A stretch of DNA of 50,587 nt from Candidatus Kapaibacterium sp. (lineage in GTDB: Bacteria > Bacteroidota > Ignavibacteria > Kapaibacteriales > UBA2268), in the NCBI GenBank assembly GCA_937995785.1, contig CALKJQ010000013.1, positions 1 to 50,587 of the forward strand, in the 5' to 3' direction. Shown in pieces: positions 31,870 to 41,158 of this stretch. Every line of letters begins with the position of its first letter. Position 1 is the first letter of the stretch. Position numbers and translations under genes: made by a program. The notes beneath the pieces are model-generated. The model saw only the letters and a list, made by a program, of their open reading frames with translations. It ran no database searches and was not told where the DNA came from.

Positions 31870-34209
31870 CTACATCTTTACAAATTTCTTGGCTACATAC
31901 CAACTGCCATCAAATTTTAATTTTACTATGTATATCCCCGATTGTAAATGCGACACGTCGTACTCTTCACCCGTGTTGTTGCTAATTTTTTGCTCTCGGC
32001 CATATATATCGAACACCTGTAAGTTAGTTAAGTTATAATAATTGTTTTGAATCCTTATTTTTTCACTTGCTGGATTGGGATATAATTCTATTGGCTTTAA
32101 TGTTACTATCTTGTTTTGCTCACCGACGCTCACGGGCTCGGTTTTTATCCTGAACAATCCTTCGGTTGTGCTGATATATAAATAGTCCTCAACTGCCAGT
32201 ATATCCGTTATTACATTCCCATCCAAATTTGGTGCTATATTTATCCATTCATTGTTTTTATCATCATACATTAGTAAACTTGATAATTTTTTTCTGGAAT
32301 CTAATAACAATAAAAATAATTTTTCATTTAAGTATATGAATTTATATGTATCAGGACGCATATTACCGTTAATATATGGAACTTGTAATTGTACGAAACT
32401 ACGACCAAAGTCTTTCGAAATATATACCGGAAAAGATATTCCTGAGGGTATATCTACTATAAAAATTATGATTGTATCTTTGGATGTTACAGTGGAAAAT
32501 AGAATTTTGTAATTTAATGTATCGGGCAGTTTCAAATTCATCGACCTTTCGTAATTCCAGTTCCTACCATCATCGGTGGATTTAAAAATTGACAAATCTG
32601 AATATCTAAAACTATAATATTGCCCGTCGCGCACAAATAAAAATTCACTTTTTTCAGGCAATTTTTGCAAAAACAATGAATCATACATTACCCATGTTTG
32701 CCCCGTGTCTAAACTATAATAAACATATTTCAGATGAGGTGTTAGATAATATTCATTAAGAAAAAACAATGTATCACCTCGTTCATACATATTTTTGTCA
32801 TTATCCCGGAAAAAGGCAGATACATCTGAGTATTTTTCCCACGTATCACCCTTGTCGTAACTTATATATGTTTTGTTGCTTCCTCGATCTACTGCAAATA
32901 ACCCATATTTGTTTTTATGAAATGTAAAGTTGTATAAGTTTCCTGTGTATGCATATTCAGTATAACCTATTGAATCAATTACATATTTGCGTTTCCAAGT
33001 TCTGCCTCCATCGTACGATTTCATCATAGTGTTATATAAATTATTTCTTGGTGCAGTTATATATTCATTTTCCCCGACCTTTACAATTCTTTTCCAGGGT
33101 CCTTGGTAAAAATAATCGGGTGAATCATATAAACCTTGTTGACGCTCTTCCCAAGTCTCCCCATCATTAGTAGAGGCCAATACTCCTTTGGCGCTTCTGG
33201 CTACTAATTCGCCATTTATCGAAAATAATTGTCGTATTGTGAAATATTCTTTTCCAACTTTTTCCCAACTAATTCCATTATCCTTCGATCGAACTAATAT
33301 TGGTTTATGATTGCTACTATCGAGTGCTTGTGCATAAATCATTCCTTTATGTTCGATTAAAAAATCTGTATTGAAATTGTTAAATTTTTCATCAACAATT
33401 TTTTCGTAACTCCCGTCATCTCTTGGTCGCCACAATGCAAACGGTGATAGTATCCACAATCTACCATTAATTTTTACTATGGATTTTACACCTCCTTGAA
33501 TTTCTGGAATTTGATGCTTTTGCCAACTCCATCCATAATCTGTTGAATAATAATAATGCTTGAAATAACTTAGTTTCGATGTGTAATAGACTGCATATAC
33601 AACCCTATCAATGTAAAAATATTTAAAATATTTCTCCTCGCTTGTTGTTTGGTAATCATTTGCTGCTGGGATTGTGTCAAATACAAATATTTCGTCCAGA
33701 TCTTTGCCGATTCCCTTAGATATGCATGTTCTCAGCTTTCTTACATATTTTGCGGAGTCGTCCTTTTCTGACCAACTTATCCTAAAAATTAATGTTGAAT
33801 CTGTTGCAATCATTATATAGTTATCTATATAAGTAAAAGAATCGGAAAAAGCAGGTCTAATGTGTTTAAATGCTTTCCATTTTAGTTGATCAGTGGAAAT
33901 AAAGTCAAAATTTACTATGTATACATTATTATATTTAGTTATAAAATCAACTTGTTTATATACGTAATTTTGATTATTATAATCAAGATAATCAAGTTGT
34001 TTAAATGGTTGCCAAGATTTACCACCATTGCTAGTATAAAATGTATTTTTTGTATATAAATACAAATAATTCTCCATATTATGAACAGAAGTATTCACGT
34101 CAAAACCTTCCATTCCCGAAGTACAATTTTCCCATGTGTTTAAATTCTGGGAAAATACTGGGTAAATCAAAATAAAGAAATTCCAATAATACCTTACATA
34201 AAACTTCAT
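31870..34209 (-). CDS. secreted BNR/sialidase-like beta-propeller protein with T9SS type A C-terminal sorting domain
   Basis: Repeated 'S.DGGRTWK / S.DKGDTWE / STDDGRNW' motifs; C-term 'ELYPNPASEKIRIQ...VFDIYGRE...LQSGIYIVKL...KKFVKM'. Confidence 0.9.
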   Translation of the reverse strand: MKFYVRYYWNFFILIYPVFSQNLNTWENCTSGMEGFDVNTSVHNMENYLYLYTKNTFYTSNGGKSWQPFKQLDYLDYNNQNYVYKQVDFITKYNNVYIVNFDFISTDQLKWKAFKHIRPAFSDSFTYIDNYIMIATDSTLIFRISWSEKDDSAKYVRKLRTCISKGIGKDLDEIFVFDTIPAANDYQTTSEEKYFKYFYIDRVVYAVYYTSKLSYFKHYYYSTDYGWSWQKHQIPEIQGGVKSIVKINGRLWILSPFALWRPRDDGSYEKIVDEKFNNFNTDFLIEHKGMIYAQALDSSNHKPILVRSKDNGISWEKVGKEYFTIRQLFSINGELVARSAKGVLASTNDGETWEERQQGLYDSPDYFYQGPWKRIVKVGENEYITAPRNNLYNTMMKSYDGGRTWKRKYVIDSIGYTEYAYTGNLYNFTFHKNKYGLFAVDRGSNKTYISYDKGDTWEKYSDVSAFFRDNDKNMYERGDTLFFLNEYYLTPHLKYVYYSLDTGQTWVMYDSLFLQKLPEKSEFLFVRDGQYYSFRYSDLSIFKSTDDGRNWNYERSMNLKLPDTLNYKILFSTVTSKDTIIIFIVDIPSGISFPVYISKDFGRSFVQLQVPYINGNMRPDTYKFIYLNEKLFLLLLDSRKKLSSLLMYDDKNNEWINIAPNLDGNVITDILAVEDYLYISTTEGLFRIKTEPVSVGEQNKIVTLKPIELYPNPASEKIRIQNNYYNLTNLQVFDIYGREQKISNNTGEEYDVSHLQSGIYIVKLKFDGSWYVAKKFVKM

Positions 34210-34234
34210 TTTAACTCCAATTTTTTATATTTGT

Positions 34235-34264
34235 GGTGGTTACAATTAAATCATTGTAACCACC
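34235..34264. promoter_or_regulatory. Perfect 12-bp hairpin between two minus-strand genes
   Basis: GGTGGTTACAAT-TAAATC-ATTGTAACCACC. Confidence 0.7.
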
Positions 34265-34307
34265 TTTATTATTAAAGTTTGTTGTTAATCACATTCTTTT
34301 TTTTTAT

Positions 34308-34820
34308 CTATTCACATAGAGGCATACAGGAATTAGCACGACAATTTTCAATCCCAAAAATTGTTCTATTTTCTAATACGGCTCCGGAATATTCATAAAC
34401 ACAGCAACTTGCGGCATTACTGCATGGAACTAACACTGCATTGTGTAATGGATCTGGACCTAAATAACCTTCCCATTGCCAACATCTTGAAGGAGTATAG
34501 ATGGTTGCTGTTCCGCCATTTTGCTGTGCAATTTGATTTGCAGCTTCGTCAAGTATATATCCAGATACTATGGGGTCATTGATTGCAGTACCCAGACAAC
34601 AGGGAGGATTTGAGGATGACGCTTTTATTTCTTTTATTATAAAAGTAACTGGGCATCCTTCCTCGAAATACACAGTATATGTACAAAGCCCACAATTAAT
34701 TTGATTTAATGTATAGGTGATTGGTTGTGGAAATGCATCTGGACAAGGATAACAAGGTGCTTGACTAAATAGAGTATACATACTAAGAACAAATACTACT
34801 TTTATAATAATTAATTTCAT
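34308..34820 (-). CDS. Cys-rich secreted protein of unknown function
   Basis: Signal peptide MKLIIIKVVFVLSMYTLFSQA; about 14 cysteines in the mature part including two CC pairs. Start refined to the ATG after GAAGG. Confidence 0.65.
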   Translation of the reverse strand: MKLIIIKVVFVLSMYTLFSQAPCYPCPDAFPQPITYTLNQINCGLCTYTVYFEEGCPVTFIIKEIKASSSNPPCCLGTAINDPIVSGYILDEAANQIAQQNGGTATIYTPSRCWQWEGYLGPDPLHNAVLVPCSNAASCCVYEYSGAVLENRTIFGIENCRANSCMPLCE

Positions 34821-35457
34821 ATTAACCTTCAATTTATTTTATTTAAATTAATTATTAATTTTTCGCAAGCAATTCATCCATTGCCCTTCAAATTAATTCT
34901 TGAAGGCTCGTGTGGAAATGGAAGGTGGCTTTTTCTCTAACTACCGGCCGCCACAAGGTAACGATAGTCGGGTCCTTGGAGCATATCAACTTATCTGCCT
35001 CGTTCCGCAATGAATTTCCACTCGCAGTTTTGTTAAAATAATTTTTTCCGACAAAATTTATTTGAACAATATGATTTTTCTTTCTTTGGATAATTTGAAT
35101 TAATCGTAGTTTCGGTACAATAAAAATAAATTTTAAGCATTTCCATAAAATCAAAAAGCCATAAAACGCATCCTATGACCATTTCTGAACTTTTACCTTT
35201 TTCTCAATTTATCCCTACCAATATCATTAAAAATGAAGTTATACTTATTTTGTAAATTTATTAAATTTCTAAAATGTATAACAAGTGAAATCGAAAAAAA
35301 TTACAAAAAAAGTGAAAATAATTGAATTTTTTTTCGGATTTGGTAGAAATGAAAACTTGTAGTGCAATATTGAAATTATTTGATAACAATTAGTATTTTA
35401 GCTAAATTATTATTTCTTAAAATTATGTAAATTTGTAAATATTATAAAGTAATTATT

Positions 35458-36789
35458 ATGACAAAAACTCCTAAACTAATACTACCAGATATACCAAATC
35501 TGTCGGATATAGATGTATATATCCAAAATGGTGGATATAATCAATATAGAGAATCGCTAAAACAATCGCCAGATGCCGTAACAAACGAAATTAAAAAATC
35601 ACGATTGAGAGGACGAGGTGGTGCCTGCTTTCCCACTGGGCTAAAATGGACATTTATGCCCAAAGACAATTCCAAACCCAAGTATTTAGCTGTAAATGGT
35701 GATGAATCCGAACCAGGTTCGTTCAAAGATCGACAAATTTTTGAATACAATCCCCATCAGTTAATCGAGGGTATAATGATATCGGGTTTTGCAATGGGCA
35801 TAAAAGCAGCTTATGTCTACATTCGCGGAGAATACCACAAATGGGTTAACTTGATGCAAAAAGCAATTGACCAAGCCTATGAGCGTGGATTTCTCGGTTC
35901 CCGAATGAAAGATACATTTGGCAACGACTACACAATAGATGTATATGTCCATAAAGGTGCAGGAGCCTACATTTGCGGCGAAGAAACATCTTTGATGAAT
36001 TCGATAGAAGGTTGGCGAGGTTATCCGCGATTTAAACCTCCGTTCCCAGCCCAATATGGGTTATGGGGTATGCCAACAACTGTGAATAACGTCGAAACTA
36101 TAGCAAATGTTCCGGCAATACTTAGAATTGGTGCAGATGAATACCTAAAAATTGGTGCTCCTGGTCATCCCGGCACTTTGCTATATGGTGTTAGTGGACA
36201 TATAAACAAACCTGGTGTTTATGAATTACCCACCGGAATTCCGTTGAAAGAATTGATATATGATATATGTGGGGGTATTCCAAATGGCAAGAAGATTAAA
36301 GCAGTTATCCCTGGCGGAAGTTCTATGCCACCTTTGACAGCAGCCGAAGTTGAAAATGCTATTATGGATGAAGATAGTTTATCTAAGATGGGAACGCATA
36401 TTGGAACAGCCGGTGTTATGGTTATGGACGAAGATACCGACATAGTTGCCGTTACTAAGCGAATTGCTCATTTTTATCACCACGAATCTTGTGGTCAATG
36501 CACTCCTTGCCGAGAAGGATGTGGTTGGATGGAGAAAATATTAGCACGAATAATCAAAGGCGATGCAACATCCAAAGATTTGGATTTGCTTGTATCTGTT
36601 GCGAATAATATCGAAGGTAACACAATCTGTGCTTTGGGGGATGCCGCTGCTTGGCCTGTTCGAGGATTTGTTACTAAATTTCGTGCCGATTTCGAAGCCC
36701 GAGTTCGAAAAGATCGTTCATTTGTGGCTCCAAATATTGTTCACGGAAGACGCAACACCGCCGACAAATTAGTCTTCGAAGAAGTATAA
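35458..36789 (+). CDS. nuoF: NADH-quinone oxidoreductase subunit F (51 kDa-type FMN/FeS subunit)
   Basis: 'SRLRGRGGACFPTGLKW', 'VNGDESEPGSFKDR', 'GAGAYICGEETSLMNSIEG', 'HESCGQCTPCREGCGWM', 'NTICALGDAAAWPVR'. Confidence 0.95.
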   Translation: MTKTPKLILPDIPNLSDIDVYIQNGGYNQYRESLKQSPDAVTNEIKKSRLRGRGGACFPTGLKWTFMPKDNSKPKYLAVNGDESEPGSFKDRQIFEYNPHQLIEGIMISGFAMGIKAAYVYIRGEYHKWVNLMQKAIDQAYERGFLGSRMKDTFGNDYTIDVYVHKGAGAYICGEETSLMNSIEGWRGYPRFKPPFPAQYGLWGMPTTVNNVETIANVPAILRIGADEYLKIGAPGHPGTLLYGVSGHINKPGVYELPTGIPLKELIYDICGGIPNGKKIKAVIPGGSSMPPLTAAEVENAIMDEDSLSKMGTHIGTAGVMVMDEDTDIVAVTKRIAHFYHHESCGQCTPCREGCGWMEKILARIIKGDATSKDLDLLVSVANNIEGNTICALGDAAAWPVRGFVTKFRADFEARVRKDRSFVAPNIVHGRRNTADKLVFEEV

Positions 36790-36909
36790 CTTTATTCTAT
36801 AACGCATATTTCTTCTTTTCTTTTATTTTACTTCTCATATAAGATTATATTATTTTTATAAAACAAATTTAGATTAATAATTTAGTGATTATTAAAAACC
36901 GATAAATCT

Positions 36910-38817
36910 ATGAAACTATTAATGACCACTTATGGATGGTCGCAAGAAGGAGGAGGAACACAATTCCCACGTTCACTCGCATTATCATTGCAAAAGAAAA
37001 ACATTGACGTTATAGTCGTTGCCGCCGAAGGAAAACATCCTATAGAATCAAAACCCTACTTTGTTGAAGAGACGGAGGACAAGGGCGTTAAGCTTTATAA
37101 AATATATAATCGTCCAACAACATTTTTGGATGCCGAAAATCCCCGTCGAGAAATTTTGGATGAAAATATCTATGCGATTTTTAGCAACATAGTTCAATCC
37201 CAAAAAATCGATATTGTTCATTTTCATAATTTTTTGGGATTATCTTTTGCAATTTCCGAAATTCCTAAGAAATTTAATTTACCAACCATTTTTACTGCCC
37301 ACAACTTCCATTTGATTGATCCGAATTTGTATATGTTCGATTTCAGCGAAAAATTATCTAAATGGAATAGTATCGATTTTTTTACAAATTCAAATTTGAT
37401 TAAATTATACCCAAAATTGCAAACTGATTATAAAATACGGCAAGAAATTGCAAAAAAAATACTTCGTGAAAATATTGATGTTTTTGTTGCTGTATCGCAA
37501 AAATATGCCCAAATATTCGATGAATTTGCTGGTATTAACAAAAAAACAGTGATTATTAATCAGGTCTCTGAGATATGCAATCATCATAAGCCTATTGCAA
37601 GAGAATTTACCGGAAAATTACGTGTTGGTTATATTGGTTCGATATATACGCATAAAGGAATTCATTTGATTTACCAAGCTGCAGAAATTTTGTCGAATTA
37701 CGATATTGAATTCCTCCTTTATGGCAATGCGGCTATCAATTATTTGAATGATTTAAAAAGAAAATATCCAAATTCAAAAATCAAATATTTGGGAAGTTAT
37801 CAACCCAAAGACCTAACAAACATAAGTAAAGATTTGGATTGTTGTGTTATATCAAGTATATTAGAAGAAGCAGGGCCACTTGTAGCCCCCGAAGCTCTGT
37901 CGCTTGGATTGCCAATTGTTGGTGCTAACATTGGTGGAATCCCCGATTTTGTAATTGATGGATTGAACGGGAAATTATATCAACACAACGACTCTACTGA
38001 ATTAGCAATGGCAGTAAAATTTCTTTACCAAAATCCGAAAGAATTGAAAAGAATGCAATTAAACTCATATTTATCTTTTAACTTTGATGACTATTTGGAG
38101 AATCTTATCAGGTTGTACAATGATCTAATTATAAATAGAAATAGTTTTCAGCCAAAAAGTCATCAATTATTGTTTTCTTCAAAATTAATTAATCGTACAA
38201 GTGAATTGAAAGATAATAACAAAAATCAAAATTTAATAGATATTGATGATTTATTACAATTAATAGACAAGGATTTAACAAAAGAAATTCGCAAAATCGA
38301 CTCGATAAATAAAGGGAAAGAGGGTGATTTATTTCGTCCATTAATGTTAAATCTTGCAAGTCAGGGCGAGGTTTTACCCGGTTTTATAAATATTGATAGA
38401 AATCCGCAAAATGATGGAGAAGTATTTGGGGATATAAGAAATTTAGACTACGACGACGAGTCTATTGAATTTATCATTGCTCGCAATATTCTCCAAGTTT
38501 TTTCACATCGAGAATATCAGAAAGTATTGTTGGAGTGGAAGCGAGTTCTCAAAAAAGGAGGCAAGTTAATTCTATCTGTACCCGACATACACTCAATATT
38601 GGTCTCATATTCTAATGGTATTTTGGATTATGATGAAACACAAAATGCAATTTTTGGTAATCAGCACAATGAATTTGATTACTTCTACAATGGTTTTGAC
38701 GAAAAATCTATTGTCGATGTAATACACAATGCGGGTTATGATGTTATTGAAATAAAAAAAATAAATTATACTTCAACAAAATATTTTGATTTATTTATTA
38801 GTTGTTTAAAAAAATAA
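36910..38817 (+). CDS. GT4 glycosyltransferase fused to a C-terminal SAM-dependent methyltransferase-like domain
   Basis: GT4: 'TTYGWSQEGGGTQFPRSLALSL', 'RVGYIGSIYTHKGIHLIYQAAEIL', 'EEAGPLVAPEALSLGLPIVGANIGGIPD'. C-term: 'LMLNLASQGEVLPGFINID...WKRVLKKGGKLILSVPD'. Confidence 0.88.
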   Translation: MKLLMTTYGWSQEGGGTQFPRSLALSLQKKNIDVIVVAAEGKHPIESKPYFVEETEDKGVKLYKIYNRPTTFLDAENPRREILDENIYAIFSNIVQSQKIDIVHFHNFLGLSFAISEIPKKFNLPTIFTAHNFHLIDPNLYMFDFSEKLSKWNSIDFFTNSNLIKLYPKLQTDYKIRQEIAKKILRENIDVFVAVSQKYAQIFDEFAGINKKTVIINQVSEICNHHKPIAREFTGKLRVGYIGSIYTHKGIHLIYQAAEILSNYDIEFLLYGNAAINYLNDLKRKYPNSKIKYLGSYQPKDLTNISKDLDCCVISSILEEAGPLVAPEALSLGLPIVGANIGGIPDFVIDGLNGKLYQHNDSTELAMAVKFLYQNPKELKRMQLNSYLSFNFDDYLENLIRLYNDLIINRNSFQPKSHQLLFSSKLINRTSELKDNNKNQNLIDIDDLLQLIDKDLTKEIRKIDSINKGKEGDLFRPLMLNLASQGEVLPGFINIDRNPQNDGEVFGDIRNLDYDDESIEFIIARNILQVFSHREYQKVLLEWKRVLKKGGKLILSVPDIHSILVSYSNGILDYDETQNAIFGNQHNEFDYFYNGFDEKSIVDVIHNAGYDVIEIKKINYTSTKYFDLFISCLKK

Positions 38818-38839
38818 TAGTAGCATTTACTAAAACCTA

Positions 38840-38881
38840 AAAAAAAGACCTGCAATATCAAATTGTAGGTCTTTTTTTTTA
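38840..38881. terminator. Bidirectional terminator between convergent genes
   Basis: AAAAAAGACCTGCAAT-ATCAA-ATTGTAGGTCTTTTTTTTT (one G-T wobble). Confidence 0.85.
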
Positions 38882-38893
38882 AGACTTTATTGA

Positions 38894-40156
38894 TTAAAAG
38901 AATATATATACTCCTAAAAGAAAGCGTATATTTGCGTAATCTTTTGTGTTTTCCACTTTTCCATCACTCTTCAAAGTGCCATAGGCTGCTTTTGTATATT
39001 CTGTTTCGAAAGCAAAGCGAGTTTTTCCGGAATTGAAAATAATTCGAGGTGAGATACGAAGAATATTGTCAATATTAGGATTACGTCCATAATAAACAAA
39101 GGCGTTATTTTCTTTGTAGCCTATTTCGTCTTGGGTTCCCATATTCATCGAATATCCTCCAAATAATCCAATATCCATACTATTGCTTTCATCAAATTTG
39201 GAAGAATAGATTAATTCTAACCACGAACTTAAAATATTCCAAGGAGTGTATTCCCAAACGCCATTGCTGCTGGATTTGACAGCATAGCCACCAATTTGAA
39301 GTAAATCCACAGCATTTTGGGTGAGAGCACTTTGAGCTTTAATCTGAAAGTCATTGAATTTAAATTTAAAATAACCCATTGCTGATATGGAATTGACCTT
39401 TTCGTCGTAAGCATCTTCATTATTACCGTTTTTTGTTCGCGGAACTATACTCTTATAGCCACCACTTGCACCAATTAGAATTTCGTCTTTTCCGCTTTTA
39501 TTGTGGAATTCCAATTTAGCATTTAATTCGGGAATTCCAGAGTTCCGTAAATAAATTGAGGATGATCCATTAGGACCGGTACCGGTCATATCTCGCTGCG
39601 AAAATGCAGTTAAATAGAATTTTAAATCTCCTATTAAATTTTGTCTTAAACGAATTTGGGGATTGCGAGAGAATAATTGAATAGGTGCGCCGGTATTAAA
39701 GGAAACAACATCTGGAAAATTCGAAGTTATAAACATTGGATGCCAAGTTTGTCCAACCAATAATTCAGTTGAACCCCAATCGCAAACAACGTAAGCATGT
39801 CGTAAACGAAAGCCATTTACATCTCCATCAGAAGTGCCAAAGAATTCACCTTCAACATATCCAAATGATTTAGCTCCGAATGCCTCGGGTGCAGTGATTT
39901 TGCCCCACAATCGTGATTGAATGGAAAGGATGTTGAAATTGCCTTTTTCGTTTATATCCACACCATTTTTATCTAATGATTCGGGTAATGGATAGAAAAG
40001 GAAGTGCCCTTCGCGAATGCCCGAAAATTGGCGGGTGTCATAGAAAGCGTCGGTTTTGAGAAATCCGCCCCATCCTATTCCAAACTTTTGTTCGGTTTGA
40101 GCCAATAGGGTAAATACGCAAAAGAAAACGGCGATAGAAGTAAAGAATTTGTTCAT
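38894..40156 (-). CDS. outer-membrane beta-barrel/porin-like protein
   Basis: Signal peptide, alternating aromatic strands, terminal '...NIRFLLGVYIFF'. Confidence 0.6.
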   Translation of the reverse strand: MNKFFTSIAVFFCVFTLLAQTEQKFGIGWGGFLKTDAFYDTRQFSGIREGHFLFYPLPESLDKNGVDINEKGNFNILSIQSRLWGKITAPEAFGAKSFGYVEGEFFGTSDGDVNGFRLRHAYVVCDWGSTELLVGQTWHPMFITSNFPDVVSFNTGAPIQLFSRNPQIRLRQNLIGDLKFYLTAFSQRDMTGTGPNGSSSIYLRNSGIPELNAKLEFHNKSGKDEILIGASGGYKSIVPRTKNGNNEDAYDEKVNSISAMGYFKFKFNDFQIKAQSALTQNAVDLLQIGGYAVKSSSNGVWEYTPWNILSSWLELIYSSKFDESNSMDIGLFGGYSMNMGTQDEIGYKENNAFVYYGRNPNIDNILRISPRIIFNSGKTRFAFETEYTKAAYGTLKSDGKVENTKDYANIRFLLGVYIFF

Positions 40157-40184
40157 TAAATTGCTCCAATATAATTTAAATTAA

Positions 40185-40886
40185 TTAAAATTTACCTTCG
40201 GACATATTTAAAATCTGATCTCGAACTTGCTTTATTGGATTAATAATTGTTTTACTCATAAAATATGCAATTAATATAGAAATAATCATAACAAAAAACA
40301 TTCCAATTAAAACCTTGTTTCTAATGTCATCTACGGATTTTTCAATATCATCTATCCAAGCACCAGTAGCAACAACATAATTCCAATACCTATTATACAT
40401 TCCAAATGACTTTTTAAGTAGAGGTAAATTGGGGTTGTCGGGTTTTGGGAATGAGTACTCTACATAACCTTCACCATTTTCGGTTGTAATTTTTGTGATT
40501 TCATAAATGTACCTAACACCATTTAAATCGGCTTTATCGCTATAATCTAAGCCGATAAGTTTTTTATTGGGATGGTAAACAAAAACGTTTTTATTATCAT
40601 TTATCCAAACATAATTTTTGCCTTTGTCATATTTTAATGAAGAGACAATTTCGATAATTTTAGTCTTTGCCTCATCCTTCGAAATTATGTTGTTTTCAAC
40701 TTTTGCTTGCATTGAATCCAAAAGAGTATTAACCATTTCGACGGGCGCACGGAGAGCAATCATCCTTTCCTGATATAATCCATCTTTAATTGATGGTAAT
40801 ACCCAGACAAAAACAAATAATGTAAACAATAAAACAACAACTATAATCATAGCCATTATTCGAAAAAAAATACTGGTATTTTTCAT
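40185..40886 (-). CDS. membrane-anchored Cache-domain sensor truncated inside the HAMP region (no output domain)
   Basis: TM-Cache ('KGKNYVWINDNKNVFVYHPNKKLIGLDYSD', 'YWNYVVATGAWIDDI')-TM-'INPIKQVRDQILNMSEGKF*'. Confidence 0.8.
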   Translation of the reverse strand: MKNTSIFFRIMAMIIVVVLLFTLFVFVWVLPSIKDGLYQERMIALRAPVEMVNTLLDSMQAKVENNIISKDEAKTKIIEIVSSLKYDKGKNYVWINDNKNVFVYHPNKKLIGLDYSDKADLNGVRYIYEITKITTENGEGYVEYSFPKPDNPNLPLLKKSFGMYNRYWNYVVATGAWIDDIEKSVDDIRNKVLIGMFFVMIISILIAYFMSKTIINPIKQVRDQILNMSEGKF

Positions 40887-41158
40887 AATAACATCACCAT
40901 AAACTATTTAGAAAAAATATTTTTCAAATTTATTTATTCAGTATTTTTGAATAAATATTATTTAGTCTTATTTCAAGATTAACACAAAATTAGTTAAATT
41001 TTCATAAAAAGATTTTACTCAAATTGAAAAAATTTGTTGTTAAACACAATTATAAATCTATTTTCGTTTATTTATTAAATTTTGAGTAATTTCGTAAATT
41101 CTATTTTTGGAGGAATAATAAAACTTAATTTTTACCCAAAGTTTTATTGAGAATATTT

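Noticed and set aside
34888-35154. 88-aa minus-strand ORF as a functional gene
   Set aside because: No RBS or known family and the N-terminal half is low-complexity AT-rich. I kept only the compositional anomaly as a finding.
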